Below are positions 42,124 to 50,833 of a DNA stretch of 64,000 bases, piece after piece. Origin of the DNA: Micromonospora globbae (GTDB lineage Bacteria; Actinomycetota; Actinomycetes; Mycobacteriales; Micromonosporaceae); assembly GCF_003610785.1 (NCBI RefSeq), contig NZ_RAQQ01000012.1, positions 142,967 to 206,966 of the forward strand, in the 5' to 3' direction. The translations under genes and the position numbers were made by a program. Within the stretch, counting starts at the first letter, position 1. Every line of letters begins with the position of its first letter. The notes under the pieces were generated by a model. It made no database searches, was not told where the DNA came from, and worked only from the letters and a program-made list of their open reading frames with translations.

Positions 42124-42885
42124 GTGGTGACCACTCTGGCGATCGACTGCGGGGGCGGCGGCATCAAGGCCTCGGTCCTCGACGCGGCGGGCACGATGCG
42201 GACGCGGCCGCTGCGGGTGCCCACGCCGTACCCGTTGCCGACCTCGCTCTTCGTCAAGACCCTGCTGGACCTCGGCGCCCAGCTCCCCGCGGCCGACCGC
42301 GTGACGGTGGGGATGCCCGGCATGCTCCGGCACGGCGTGGTGGTGGCCACACCGCACTACGTCACCCGGGCCGGGCCGCGGACGAAGGTCGACCCCGACC
42401 TGCTCGCCGAGTGGTCCGGCTGGGACGCGCGGTCCGCGCTCGCGGAGGCGTTCGGGGTGCCGGTGCTCGTTCTCAACGACGCCGAGGTGCACGGGGCGGG
42501 CGTCGTGGCCGGCACGGGGCTGGAGCTGGTGCTCACCCTGGGGACCGGGCTGGGCTCGGCCCTCTTCGACGGTGGGGTGCTCGCCCCGCACCTGGAGCTG
42601 TCGCACGCGCCGGTGCGCTGGGGGATGACCTACGACACGTACATCGGCGAGCCGGAACGGCGCCGGCTCGGCGACGCGTTCTGGTCGCGGCGGGTCCGCG
42701 GGGTCGTCGAGGGGCTCCGGCCGGTGTTCCGCTGGGACCGCCTCTACCTGGGCGGGGGCAACTCCCGGCTCATCCGGCCCGAGCAGCTGGCCCGGATGGG
42801 TGACGACGTGGTCGTCGTGCCGAACACGGCCGGCATCCTCGGCGGCGTCCGCGCCTGGGACCTCGCCGCCGCCCGCCCCGCCTGA
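42124..42885 (+). CDS. ROK family sugar kinase (polyphosphate-glucokinase-like)
   Basis: 253 residues. The phosphate-1 loop LAIDCGGGGIKASVLD (DxGGxxIK) opens the protein. Catalytic Asp in VLVLNDAEVHGAGVV and the phosphate-2 loop LTLGTGLGSALFDGG follow. The final segment VVPNTAGILGG resembles the end of mycobacterial polyphosphate glucokinase. It lacks the zinc-binding Cys cluster of ROK repressors. Phosphoryl donor (ATP or polyphosphate) and sugar are not decidable. GTG at 42124 (the next codon is also GTG); CACACT 6 bases upstream may be a -10 for leaderless translation. The 3' end is the first unit of a 22-bp tandem repeat. Confidence 0.85.
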   Translation: MVTTLAIDCGGGGIKASVLDAAGTMRTRPLRVPTPYPLPTSLFVKTLLDLGAQLPAADRVTVGMPGMLRHGVVVATPHYVTRAGPRTKVDPDLLAEWSGWDARSALAEAFGVPVLVLNDAEVHGAGVVAGTGLELVLTLGTGLGSALFDGGVLAPHLELSHAPVRWGMTYDTYIGEPERRRLGDAFWSRRVRGVVEGLRPVFRWDRLYLGGGNSRLIRPEQLARMGDDVVVVPNTAGILGGVRAWDLAAARPA

Positions 42886-42958
42886 GCCGACCGCCCGCCC
42901 CGCCTGAGCCGACCGCCCGCCCCGCCTGAGCCGACCGGCCGCGCCGCCTGGGCCGACC
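42871..42958. repeat. Four 22-bp tandem repeats starting at the ROK gene's stop
   Basis: Units at 42871, 42893, 42915 (identical, GCCCGCCCCGCCTGAGCCGA plus CC) and 42937 (4 changes). The first includes the last codons and stop of the kinase gene, so its coding end has been copied downstream. Confidence 0.85.
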
Positions 42959-43047
42959 GGCCGCGAGCGGCGCGGGAACAGTCGCGGCTGGGGCGGTGTT
43001 GTGTCAGCGTCGGGGCAGGGACGATGCGACACGAGGGGGTGGGTCGA

Positions 43048-43416
43048 ATGGATCTTCTGGCCGAGTACCGGCGGGCGACCATGTTCTTCGAAGCCGGTGA
43101 CCCGACCGGAGCGGCCCGGCTGCTCGAGCCGATCGTCGAGGCGGAGCCGGGCAACGCGTCGGTGCGGCAGCTGCTGGCCCGGGCGTACTTCCAGTCCGCC
43201 CAGCTCAACCGGGCCGAGGAGCAGCTGCGGGAGCTGGTCGACCGGGACCCGAGCGACCACTACGCGCACCACGTGCTGGGCCGGACGCTGGAGCGGATGA
43301 ACCGGCACACGGACGCGCTGCGGCACCTGCGGATCGCCGCCGCCATGCACAGCGGTAACGACGACTACCGCACGGCGCTGCGCCGGGTGGAGACGCGGGT
43401 CAGCGGCGCCCGCTGA
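43048..43416 (+). CDS. Tetratricopeptide-repeat protein
   Basis: 122 residues, about three TPR units: EYRRATMFFEAGDPTGAARLLEPIVEAEPGN, RQLLARAYFQSAQLNRAEEQLRELVDRDPSD and YAHHVLGRTLERMNRHTDALRHLRIAAAMHS, with the Ala/Gly at the positions needed for helix packing. No membrane or catalytic part, so a protein-protein adaptor. ATG 43048 has GAGGGGGT 8 bases upstream; an ATG at 43024 is possible. Followed by a strong terminator. Confidence 0.88.
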   Translation: MDLLAEYRRATMFFEAGDPTGAARLLEPIVEAEPGNASVRQLLARAYFQSAQLNRAEEQLRELVDRDPSDHYAHHVLGRTLERMNRHTDALRHLRIAAAMHSGNDDYRTALRRVETRVSGAR

Positions 43417-43435
43417 CGATCAGAAGCGGAAAACG

Positions 43436-43468
43436 GACGAAGGGCAGCCCTCGGGGCTGCCCTTCGTC
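43436..43468 (+). terminator. Strong terminator after the TPR gene
   Basis: Perfect 15-bp stem GACGAAGGGCAGCCC with its complement, loop TCG, 20 bases after the stop. Confidence 0.85.
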
Positions 43469-43496
43469 GTGTCCGGGCCCGGCGCTCACGCGCGCC

Positions 43497-43502
43497 TACG
43501 AT
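43497..43502 (+). promoter_or_regulatory. -10 hexamer for leaderless Smr gene
   Basis: TACGAT ends 6 bases before the GTG at 43509; no Shine-Dalgarno and a terminator just upstream, so the gene needs its own promoter. Confidence 0.5.
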
Positions 43503-43508
43503 GAACGG

Positions 43509-43763
43509 GTGAAGCTCAAGCTCGATCTCCACGACATCTTCAACAAGGGCCACGACATCGACCGTGCGCTCCGCGGGATCATGGACGAGGCCGTGGCGAA
43601 GAAGGCCACCCTCGTGGAGATCATCCCCGGCAAGGGCTCCGGCCAGCTGAAGAAGCGCGTGCTGCGCTTCCTCGACCAGAAGGACGTCAAGCAGCTCTAC
43701 CACCGGGTGGAGAAGGACTCGAAGAACTTCGGCCGCCTCTTCGTGCACTTCCGCTGGAAGTAG
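43509..43763 (+). CDS. Stand-alone Smr domain protein
   Basis: 84 residues, all Smr fold: LDLHDIFNKGHDIDRALRGIMDEAVAKKATLVEIIPGKGSGQLKKRVLRFL in parts. DLH is the conserved start (LDLHG in most) and PGKGSGQLK the H/T-Gx-G loop. The usual second His of the HGxG motif is Pro-Gly-Lys-Gly here. Smr domains nick or bind branched nucleic acids and stalled mRNAs. This short actinobacterial form has no MutS2 part; role unknown. Convergent with the peptidase gene, 3 bases between stops. Confidence 0.85.
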   Translation: MKLKLDLHDIFNKGHDIDRALRGIMDEAVAKKATLVEIIPGKGSGQLKKRVLRFLDQKDVKQLYHRVEKDSKNFGRLFVHFRWK

Positions 43764-43766
43764 GGC

Positions 43767-46184
43767 TCAGAGCGGATACGTGCGCGCCACGGCGAGCATC
43801 TCCGAGCTGTGCGACCCGACCACACCCACGTCCGCCGGGCGGGGCTGGTAGCCGGGCAGCCCGTCCAGCCCGTCGCTGGCGTCCATGGCGCGCAGGCCCA
43901 CCCGGTCCGCCTTCGGCGTGACGGTGAGCGTCACCTCGATGCCCTCGGCCGGGGGCGCGTGGAAGACCACCCCGAATCCCCACTTCCCGTCGTGCGCCTC
44001 GACGGGCACCGAACGGCCCGCCACCTCGGCGCGCAGCACGGTGGCGGTCGTCGTGTCGACGTGCAGGCTCGCGAGGCGTACGGGGCGCTGCGGGGTGAGC
44101 CGCAGCCGCAGGGTGCGCTCGCCGCCGGCGGTGCTGTCGGCGAGCACGTCCAGCTTCGGGGCGGGCAGGTTCGCCGCCTGGGCCGGGCCGCCGAGGAAGG
44201 TGCCGTCACCGAGGGCCGGGAAGTCGTCCGTGGCCGTCCGGTCGCGCACGTACCGGCCGGTCCAGGGTTGCGGGTCGGTCTCGCGGCTCAACCAGTGCGC
44301 CTCGCCGGTGCCGGCGTCCAGCGCGTACATCAGGTGGGTCGGCGCGGGGTGCGCGGCGTCGAACCGGTCGACGCGGAGCCCGACCCCGGCGCAGACCACC
44401 GCCGCGACGGCGGCCGCGAGGGCGGGCAGCGCGCCGAGCCGGCGGGCCCGCAGCGCCACCAGGCCCCGCTGGCCGCCGGCCTGCGGGTGCAGCAGGTCCA
44501 GCACGGGCAGTACGGCGAGCCCGAGCAGCACGGCCACCAGCGCCGCGACCCCGGCCATCGCCATGCCGAGCGCCGGGAAGAGCAGCACCACGGTCGGGAG
44601 CAGGATGAGCACGGCCACCGCGCCGCTCACGGTCACCGCGACCACCGGCCACGGGCCGTCGATGCGGGTGGCGAGCGCCACCAGGCCGCCGAGCGCGCCG
44701 GCCAGGGCCGGCAGGGTGGTGAGGTACGCGCCGCCGGGCACCGCCACGGCCAGGAGCACCCCGAGCAGGGCGAGCCAGGCCAGCCCGCCGACCGCCAGGG
44801 CGCCCGGGCCGATCCAGCGCCGGGTCAGGGCGTACCAGGCGAGGACGACGGCCGCGGCGACCGCCAGCACGGCGAGCCGGTACCAGGTCGGCCGGTACGG
44901 GTCGAGGAGTTCGGCGTAGCCGGGCCGGATGGCCGTGACCGCGGCCCAGAGCGCCTGCGCGGCGAGCGGGGCGGCCACGATCGGCACGAGCGCCAGCCCG
45001 AAGCCGGCCGCCAGCCGTCGTCCCGTGGTGCGGCCCCGCCGCCGGACCAGCCAGCCGAGGGCGGCCACGGCGGCCAGCGCGACCAGCGCGAGCGGAAGGG
45101 TCAGCCAGCCCGGGTAGCGGGCCAGGCCGCCGGGCACCGGGAAGTAGGTGGCGTCGCCGCCGGCACGCAGGTCGGTGAGGTCGATCCGGCCGAACTCCCG
45201 GGCCAGCCCGAGCGCGTTGTCGCCGTGCTGCTGGAGGCTCGCCCGGTCCAGCGCCGCCGCCGTGTCCAGCGGGGTGTGGTAGATGGCGCCACCGTCGATG
45301 TACGCGGAGTTGAGGCCCGTGAAACCCTCGGCGAGGAACGCCGTGAAGTCGGTGTCGTTGGGCAGCGCCCGGTAGATCTCCACGGCGAACGAGGTGCCGA
45401 CGGCGTGCGGCGCGGCCCGGCCGAAGACGTCCACGAGCTTCGCGTTGCGCCGGGACGTCTCGAACATGATCACCGGCCCGGTGGAGCCGCGCGCCTCCAG
45501 GTTGAGCACCACCCCGCCGTCCGCGGCGAGCGGGTGGCTGGAGGCGAACGCGGACGCCCCGCAGAGGCACGCCTCCTCGGCGTCGGTGAGGACGAGGACG
45601 ATGTCGTTGCGGGGGCGCGGGCCGGCGGCCAGCGCGCGGGCCACCTCCAGGAGCGCGGAGGTGCCGGCGGCGTCGTCGTTGCCGCCCGGACCGGTCTGCA
45701 CCGAGTCGTAGTGGGCGACCAGGAAGACCCGGCCGGTCGGGTCGGTCCCGGGCAGGCGGGCCACCACGTTGCGGACCCGGGCGAGGGTCGCGCCACCGGC
45801 CGCGCCGCTGAGCTGCCCGGCCTCGGACGCCACGGTGTCCTGGACCTGCGTCTCCAGGACCAGCCCGCGCAGTGTCTGCTCGACGTGGGCGCGTACCTCG
45901 TCGTTGGCGGCGCTGCCGGCGGGGTGCGGGCGGGCCGCGACGACCTCGACGTGGCGGTACGCCCGGGCGGCGCTGAACTCGGTGGGCGGCGCGTCGGCCG
46001 GTCGCGGCGCCGGGGGACGCAGGTCGACGAGGCTCACGGCGCCGACGGCCACCAGCGCGACGAGCGCCGCGACGGCCGCGGCGAGCCGCCGTCGCGGTCG
46101 CGCGAGCGCCCGGTCGGCGCCCGGCACGCTCGGGCGCGGGTGGGCGGATGCGCGGTCCGGGGCCGGGGTGGGGGGTGCGCCCAC
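43767..46184 (-). CDS. M28 family zinc peptidase with multi-pass membrane domain
   Basis: 805 residues. One membrane helix near the N-terminus (about 35-55), then an extracytoplasmic M28 aminopeptidase domain (about 70-340). Its zinc ligands lie in FLVAHYDSVQTGPGGNDDAAGTSALLEV (His, Asp), TDAEEACLCGASAF (Glu pair) and a later His. About eight membrane helices follow (about 360-600). A C-terminal extracytoplasmic beta-rich domain (about 620-800) ends the protein. The layout resembles ER-type Fxna/ERMP1 peptidases and actinobacterial homologues. Substrate unknown. It diverges from the signalling operon. Confidence 0.88.
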   Translation of the reverse strand: MGAPPTPAPDRASAHPRPSVPGADRALARPRRRLAAAVAALVALVAVGAVSLVDLRPPAPRPADAPPTEFSAARAYRHVEVVAARPHPAGSAANDEVRAHVEQTLRGLVLETQVQDTVASEAGQLSGAAGGATLARVRNVVARLPGTDPTGRVFLVAHYDSVQTGPGGNDDAAGTSALLEVARALAAGPRPRNDIVLVLTDAEEACLCGASAFASSHPLAADGGVVLNLEARGSTGPVIMFETSRRNAKLVDVFGRAAPHAVGTSFAVEIYRALPNDTDFTAFLAEGFTGLNSAYIDGGAIYHTPLDTAAALDRASLQQHGDNALGLAREFGRIDLTDLRAGGDATYFPVPGGLARYPGWLTLPLALVALAAVAALGWLVRRRGRTTGRRLAAGFGLALVPIVAAPLAAQALWAAVTAIRPGYAELLDPYRPTWYRLAVLAVAAAVVLAWYALTRRWIGPGALAVGGLAWLALLGVLLAVAVPGGAYLTTLPALAGALGGLVALATRIDGPWPVVAVTVSGAVAVLILLPTVVLLFPALGMAMAGVAALVAVLLGLAVLPVLDLLHPQAGGQRGLVALRARRLGALPALAAAVAAVVCAGVGLRVDRFDAAHPAPTHLMYALDAGTGEAHWLSRETDPQPWTGRYVRDRTATDDFPALGDGTFLGGPAQAANLPAPKLDVLADSTAGGERTLRLRLTPQRPVRLASLHVDTTTATVLRAEVAGRSVPVEAHDGKWGFGVVFHAPPAEGIEVTLTVTPKADRVGLRAMDASDGLDGLPGYQPRPADVGVVGSHSSEMLAVARTYPL

Positions 46185-46384
46185 GGGGACTCCTCAGGGG
46201 TACGGGCAGGGTGGGCACCATCCTGCCGCGCGTCGGTCCGGATCGGGACGCCCCGGTCGGCGGCCAGCCGCTTTGTCCCTTAGCGTGTAGTGATCAGGCA
46301 CATGCCCGGCCGCCTCGAGTTCGTCGTTTTGTGTGCCACCGTTGTCTAATACAGGATCGGCAGGGCACTCGGAAGGAGCCCGAC

Positions 46385-47659
46385 ATCACCAGCGAACTCC
46401 CGCGTCTCGCGGCGGTGACCCGGCCGTACCGGGGGGCCGGTCTGACCGGCCCCTCCGTCGTGCCCCGGGCGCCCGGCGACCTCGGGTACCACCCTCAGGT
46501 CCCGCCCGGTGAGCGGCTCCGCGTGCTGCTGGTGGAGGACGACGAGGGGGACGCGTTCCTCGTCGGTGAACTGCTGGCCGAGACCAACTCGATGATCGAC
46601 CTGGTGGTGGCCACGAGCCTCAGCGAGGCCCGCCAGCGGGTGACGGGCGTGGACTGCGTCCTGCTCGATCTCGGCCTCCCCGACGCGCAGGGGCTCGACG
46701 GGCTGCGCCGCGTGCTGGAGATGGCGAGCGGCGCGGCGGTGTGCGTGCTGACCGGGCGCACCGACGAGCACCTGGGCATCGTGGCCGTGGCCGAGGGCGC
46801 CCAGGACTACCTCGTCAAGGGGCAGGTCGACGGCGTCCTCCTGACCCGGGCGCTGCGGTACGCGGTCGAGCGCAAGCGCGCCGACGAGAACGCCCGCCGG
46901 CTGCGTGAGGTCGAGCTGCGCCAGGCCGAGTCGGCCCGCCTCGAACGGGGCCTGCTCCCGCAGCCGCTCATGTCGACCGACCAGGTGACGGTGAACACCT
47001 TCTACCGGCCGGGCCGGCACGCCGCGCTGATAGGCGGTGACTTCTACGACGTGGTGCAGACCCGCCCCGACCGGGTGGACCTCATCGTCGGCGACGTCTG
47101 CGGGCACGGGGTCGACGAGGCGGCGCTCGGCGTGGAGCTGCGGGTCGCCTGGCGGGCCCTGGTGCTCGCGGGTGTGCCCGACGACGAGGTGCTGCCCGCG
47201 TTGGAGCAGGTGCTGATGAGCGAGCGCCGGCTCCAGGAGATCTTCGCGACCGTGGCGACCGTCCGGCTCGACCTGGACGCCAACCGCGCCACGGTACGGC
47301 TGGCGGGGCATCCGCCGCCGCTGCTGCTCGCCGGGGGTGGAGTGGAGCCCGTGCCGGCTCCCGGTGGTCTGCTGCTCGGCGTCCGGCCCCGCCCGCCGGT
47401 CGCCTACGATCTGGAGTTCGACACCGATGACTGGTCGCTTCTCATGTACACCGACGGTCTGATCGAGGGGCGCGTGGGCGACAGCGACGAGCGGCTCGAC
47501 GTGCCCGGTCTGAGTGATCTGCTGGACGAACCGGACAGCCGCGCCGTGCCGCTGCCGGAGCTGCCGGCCTGGCTCGTCGGCCGGGCCGAGCAGATCAACG
47601 GCGGCCCGCTCGCCGACGACGTGGCCATGCTGCTGGTGAGCCGGGGCGGTGGCCGGTGA
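46385..47659 (+). CDS. Receiver domain fused to SpoIIE/PP2C-type serine phosphatase, apparent ATC start
   Basis: 424 residues if read from the ATC at 46385, which sits 6 bases after a strong GGAAGGAG. The next in-frame GTG (46415) has no ribosome site. The receiver domain (about 42-160) has LRVLLVEDDEGDAFLVGELL and the phospho-acceptor in VDCVLLDLGLPD. A helical linker precedes the PP2C-like domain (about 200-420): metal-site Asp in LIGGDFYDVVQ, DLIVGDVCGHGVDEA, and LLMYTDGLIEGR. It should dephosphorylate Ser/Thr residues, often on anti-anti-sigma proteins, when its receiver is phosphorylated. The kinase gene begins in its stop codon. Confidence 0.85.
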   Translation: MTSELPRLAAVTRPYRGAGLTGPSVVPRAPGDLGYHPQVPPGERLRVLLVEDDEGDAFLVGELLAETNSMIDLVVATSLSEARQRVTGVDCVLLDLGLPDAQGLDGLRRVLEMASGAAVCVLTGRTDEHLGIVAVAEGAQDYLVKGQVDGVLLTRALRYAVERKRADENARRLREVELRQAESARLERGLLPQPLMSTDQVTVNTFYRPGRHAALIGGDFYDVVQTRPDRVDLIVGDVCGHGVDEAALGVELRVAWRALVLAGVPDDEVLPALEQVLMSERRLQEIFATVATVRLDLDANRATVRLAGHPPPLLLAGGGVEPVPAPGGLLLGVRPRPPVAYDLEFDTDDWSLLMYTDGLIEGRVGDSDERLDVPGLSDLLDEPDSRAVPLPELPAWLVGRAEQINGGPLADDVAMLLVSRGGGR

Positions 47660-49398
47660 GCATGCGTGGCTGGAGTCTGCGCCAGCGGGTGATCGCGCTG
47701 CTCGCCGTGGTCGGCATCCTCCTGGTGGGGCTGGCGGCGGTCGAGGGTGTCATGGCCGCTCGGAACCGCACGCAGGTCGACGCGTTGCTGAACAAGACCG
47801 GCCCGCTGCGGGTGCAGTCGCAGGAACTGCTCAACGCCCTGCTCGACCAGGAGACGGCGGTCCGGGGCTACGCGGTGAGCGGCGACCGGGCGGACCTCGC
47901 CCCGTACGACGCCGGGGTGCGGCAGGAGCGGGACGTCGTCACGTCGATGCGGGCGCTGCTCGCCGACTACCCGCGGATCGACGACGACCTGAGGATCGTC
48001 GAGGCCCGGGCCGAGCAGTGGCGGCAGTCGGTGGCGCAACCGGTCGTCACGACGACCGCGCAGCGCGGCACCGCCGCCGGTCAGGCCCTGATCACCGAGG
48101 ACGCCCGCCAGCAGTTCGACGACGTCCGGGCCGCCGTGGAGGACCTCCAGGCCGAGATCCTCAACGCCCGGGAGAGCAACGCGCGGGAGGTCCGCAGCAC
48201 CGGCAACCTGCTGGCCGTCCTGCTGATCGTCGCCGCCCTGGTCGTGGTGATCGCCGGCTCGCTGCTGCTGCTCTCCCTGGACCGGATGGTGGTGCGCCCG
48301 CTCACCGGCCTCGCCGACCAGGTCCGGGAGGTCGCCGAGGGCGACTTCCACCACGAGATCTCGGGTTCCGGGCCGCCGGAGTTCATGCGGCTCGCCGAGG
48401 ACGTGGACGCGATGCGTCGACGGATCGCCGCCGACCTGGCCGAGGTGCGGGAGGCCCGCGAGCGGATCGAGTGGGTCAACAGCCAGCTCCAGCAGCAGGC
48501 CGAGGAGCTGACCCGGTCCAACCGCGACCTGGAGCAGTTCGCGTACGTGGCCTCGCACGACCTCCAGGAGCCGCTGCGCAAGGTGGCGAGCTTCTGCCAG
48601 CTGCTCCAGCGCCGCTACGCCGGGCGGCTGGACGAGCGGGCCGACCAGTACATCGCGTTCGCGGTGGACGGCGCCCAGCGGATGCAGCGCCTCATCAACG
48701 ACCTGCTGGCGTTCTCCCGGATCGGGCGGCTCACCTCCGGCTTCACCGAGGTCGACCTCAACAAGGTGATGGGCGACGTGGCCGCACAGACCGAGTCGGC
48801 CCGGCAGTACGCCGACGCGGAGCTGACCTGGTCGGAGCTGCCGGTGATCCGGGGCGAGGAGCCGCTGCTCACCAACCTGCTGGCGAACCTCGTGAGCAAC
48901 TCCGTCAAGTTCCGACGGCCCGACGTGCCGCCGAAGGTGCACGTCTCCGCCCGGCTCGTGGGCGAGGAGTGGGAGATCACCTGTCGCGACAACGGCATCG
49001 GCATCGAGCCGGAGTTCGCCGACAAGATCTTCGTCATCTTCCAGCGGCTGCACTCGAAGGACGCGTACCCGGGCACCGGGATCGGGCTGGCCATCGTCAA
49101 GAAGATCGTCGAGTACCACGGCGGCCGGGTCTGGGTGGACACCGACGTCGCCGAGGGCACGGCGATCCGTTTCACCCTGCCGGCGACGCCCGAGGACGTC
49201 GAGGCGGCGGCCGCCGGATCGGCCGGGGACGCGCAGGCGCCGGAGGAGGCCGACGGGCCGGACGGGACGGCGGACGCCGACGCCGACCAGACCGCGGGCG
49301 GGACGAGCGGGCCACCGGCGCAGCCGGACGGGGCGGACCGCGCGGAGGAAGCGCCGGAAGGCGGTAGGACGGGTGGCATGAGGGAGACGGTGGGATGA
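47656..49398 (+). CDS. Sensor histidine kinase with CHASE3 and HAMP domains
   Basis: 580 residues. Two membrane helices (about 12-32 and 187-210) bracket a CHASE3 domain whose last part is NARESNAREVRS. HAMP follows (about 211-265), then a short coiled coil. The dimer/phospho-acceptor helix is LEQFAYVASHDLQEPLRKVASFCQLL (His about 300), of the phytochrome-like subfamily. The ATPase domain has LLANLVSNSVKFRR, GIGIEPEFADKIF and GTGIGLAIVKKIVEYHGG. The last 60 residues are an acidic, Ala-rich tail. It may phosphorylate the receiver proteins on both sides. GTG start in the previous stop; ATG at 47662 is an alternative. Confidence 0.92.
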   Translation: MSMRGWSLRQRVIALLAVVGILLVGLAAVEGVMAARNRTQVDALLNKTGPLRVQSQELLNALLDQETAVRGYAVSGDRADLAPYDAGVRQERDVVTSMRALLADYPRIDDDLRIVEARAEQWRQSVAQPVVTTTAQRGTAAGQALITEDARQQFDDVRAAVEDLQAEILNARESNAREVRSTGNLLAVLLIVAALVVVIAGSLLLLSLDRMVVRPLTGLADQVREVAEGDFHHEISGSGPPEFMRLAEDVDAMRRRIAADLAEVREARERIEWVNSQLQQQAEELTRSNRDLEQFAYVASHDLQEPLRKVASFCQLLQRRYAGRLDERADQYIAFAVDGAQRMQRLINDLLAFSRIGRLTSGFTEVDLNKVMGDVAAQTESARQYADAELTWSELPVIRGEEPLLTNLLANLVSNSVKFRRPDVPPKVHVSARLVGEEWEITCRDNGIGIEPEFADKIFVIFQRLHSKDAYPGTGIGLAIVKKIVEYHGGRVWVDTDVAEGTAIRFTLPATPEDVEAAAAGSAGDAQAPEEADGPDGTADADADQTAGGTSGPPAQPDGADRAEEAPEGGRTGGMRETVG

Positions 49399-49847
49399 CC
49401 GCGCCGGCAGACGGCAAGAGCCCGATCGAGGTCCTGCTCGTGGAGGACGACCCGGGCGACGTGTTGATGACGCAGGAGGCGTTCGAGGAGCACAAGGTAC
49501 GCAACCGGCTGACCGTCGTCTCCGACGGCGCCGAGGCGCTGGCCTACCTGCGCCGCGAGGGCCAGTACGCCGAGGCCGTGACCCCGGACCTGATCCTGCT
49601 CGACCTGAACCTGCCCCGGCGGGACGGGCGTGAGGTGCTCGCGGAGATCAAGAAGGACGAGCAGCTCTGCCGGATCCCGGTCGTCGTCCTCACCACCTCG
49701 CAGGCCGACGAGGACATCCTCCGCAGCTACCAGCTGCACGCCAACGCCTACGTGACCAAGCCGGTGGACTTCGACCGCTTCATCTCCGTGGTCCGCCAGA
49801 TCGACGAGTTCTTCGTCAGCGTGGTCAAGCTGCCGCCGCGTGGCTGA
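49395..49847 (+). CDS. Single-domain response regulator (Rcp1-like)
   Basis: 150 residues, only a receiver: LLVEDDPGDVLMTQEAFEEHKVRNRLTVVSDGAEAL in parts, phospho-acceptor Asp in LILLDLNLPRRDGREVL, Thr/Ser in VVLTTSQADED, Lys in AYVTKPVDFDRF. The extended alpha-beta insertion and C-terminal helix match the Rcp1/cyanobacterial-phytochrome partner type, and the preceding kinase is phytochrome-like in its HisKA part. ATGA overlap with the kinase stop. No output domain: a phosphate carrier or protein-contact regulator. Confidence 0.93.
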   Translation: MTAPADGKSPIEVLLVEDDPGDVLMTQEAFEEHKVRNRLTVVSDGAEALAYLRREGQYAEAVTPDLILLDLNLPRRDGREVLAEIKKDEQLCRIPVVVLTTSQADEDILRSYQLHANAYVTKPVDFDRFISVVRQIDEFFVSVVKLPPRG

Positions 49848-50649
49848 CACACTGCTGGACGACGTCGGTGGGCTGCTGCGCGAGGCGGCCGACCAGGCCG
49901 TGCTTCCCCTGTTCCGCAAGCTCGGCGACGCCGACGTGGCCGAGAAGGCGCCCGGAGACCTCGTGACGGTCGCCGACCGCCGCGCCGAGCAGTTCATCTC
50001 GGCGGGCCTGCGGCGGCTGCGCCCCAACTCGGTGGTGGTCGGCGAGGAGGCGGTGGCCGAGGACGAGGGGCTGCTGCGGCACCTGCGCGGCACCGGGGAG
50101 GTCTGGCTCGTCGACCCCGTCGACGGCACCGCCAACTTCGCCGCCGGCCGGCAGCCGTTCGCGCTGATGGCCGCCCTGCTCGACGGGGGCGAGCCGGTCG
50201 CCGCGTGGGTGCTCGACCCGCTCGCCGGCAACCTGGCCACGGCCCGCGTCGGCGAGGGGACGTACCTGGACGGCCGGCCCGTACGCACCAGCGAGGGCGT
50301 GCCCGCCGCAGGCGAGCTGCGCGGCGTCGCCATGACGCGGTTCCTGCCGCCGGCCTCGCGGGACCGGGTCCGCGCCGGCGAGCAGCGGATCGGCGAGCTG
50401 CTGCCCGGGCAGCACTGCGCCGGCCGGGAGTACCTGGACATGCTCGTCGGTCGCCAGCAGTTCGCGCTCTTCTGGCGGACCCTGCCCTGGGACCACGCCC
50501 CGGGCGCGTTGCTGATCCGCGCCGCGGGCGGTGTGGCCCGCCGCTTCGACGGCAGCGAGTACCACCCCGCCGACGAGGGGCACGGCCTCCTGGTGGCGGT
50601 GAACGAACAGGTCTGGACAGAGGTGCGCGAGGCGCTTCTCGACGGCTGA
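49840..50649 (+). CDS. Inositol-monophosphatase family protein
   Basis: 269 residues. Metal-site motifs: GDLVTVADRRAEQFI, VVGEEAVAED, WLVDPVDGTANFAAGRQPFA and the closing WDHAPGALLIRAAGG. The family hydrolyses inositol-1-phosphate, histidinol phosphate or PAP in Mg2+/Li+-sensitive fashion; which one applies is unclear. It overlaps the receiver gene by 8 bases and is therefore part of the signalling operon, an unexpected partner for a two-component system. Confidence 0.9.
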   Translation: MADTLLDDVGGLLREAADQAVLPLFRKLGDADVAEKAPGDLVTVADRRAEQFISAGLRRLRPNSVVVGEEAVAEDEGLLRHLRGTGEVWLVDPVDGTANFAAGRQPFALMAALLDGGEPVAAWVLDPLAGNLATARVGEGTYLDGRPVRTSEGVPAAGELRGVAMTRFLPPASRDRVRAGEQRIGELLPGQHCAGREYLDMLVGRQQFALFWRTLPWDHAPGALLIRAAGGVARRFDGSEYHPADEGHGLLVAVNEQVWTEVREALLDG

Positions 50650-50740
50650 CGGCGCGCTCGGCGACGGCGCCGACACGCTGGGTCGATCATCTGTGCGACC
50701 CGCGTTCGCGGGGCTGGCGCGCGTCGGTGAGTCCGGTATC

Positions 50741-50755
50741 GTGACCCGCGGTCAC
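50741..50755. promoter_or_regulatory. Dyad GTGACCcgcGGTCAC upstream of the cell-wall peptidase gene
   Basis: Perfect 6-bp arms with a 3-base centre, 79 bases before the start at 50834. Could be an operator; no regulator assigned. Confidence 0.4.
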
Positions 50756-50833
50756 CGCCCGAGGCCGCCGACCGGCGCCGGCGGGGCCGCCGCCGCGCAG
50801 GACGGGGCCGGCGGTCGACGGAAGGACGCTGTC

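Noticed and set aside
43809..46283. 824-codon plus-strand frame
   Set aside because: Opposite the M28 peptidase gene, which has clear zinc ligands and membrane helices; this one has neither.
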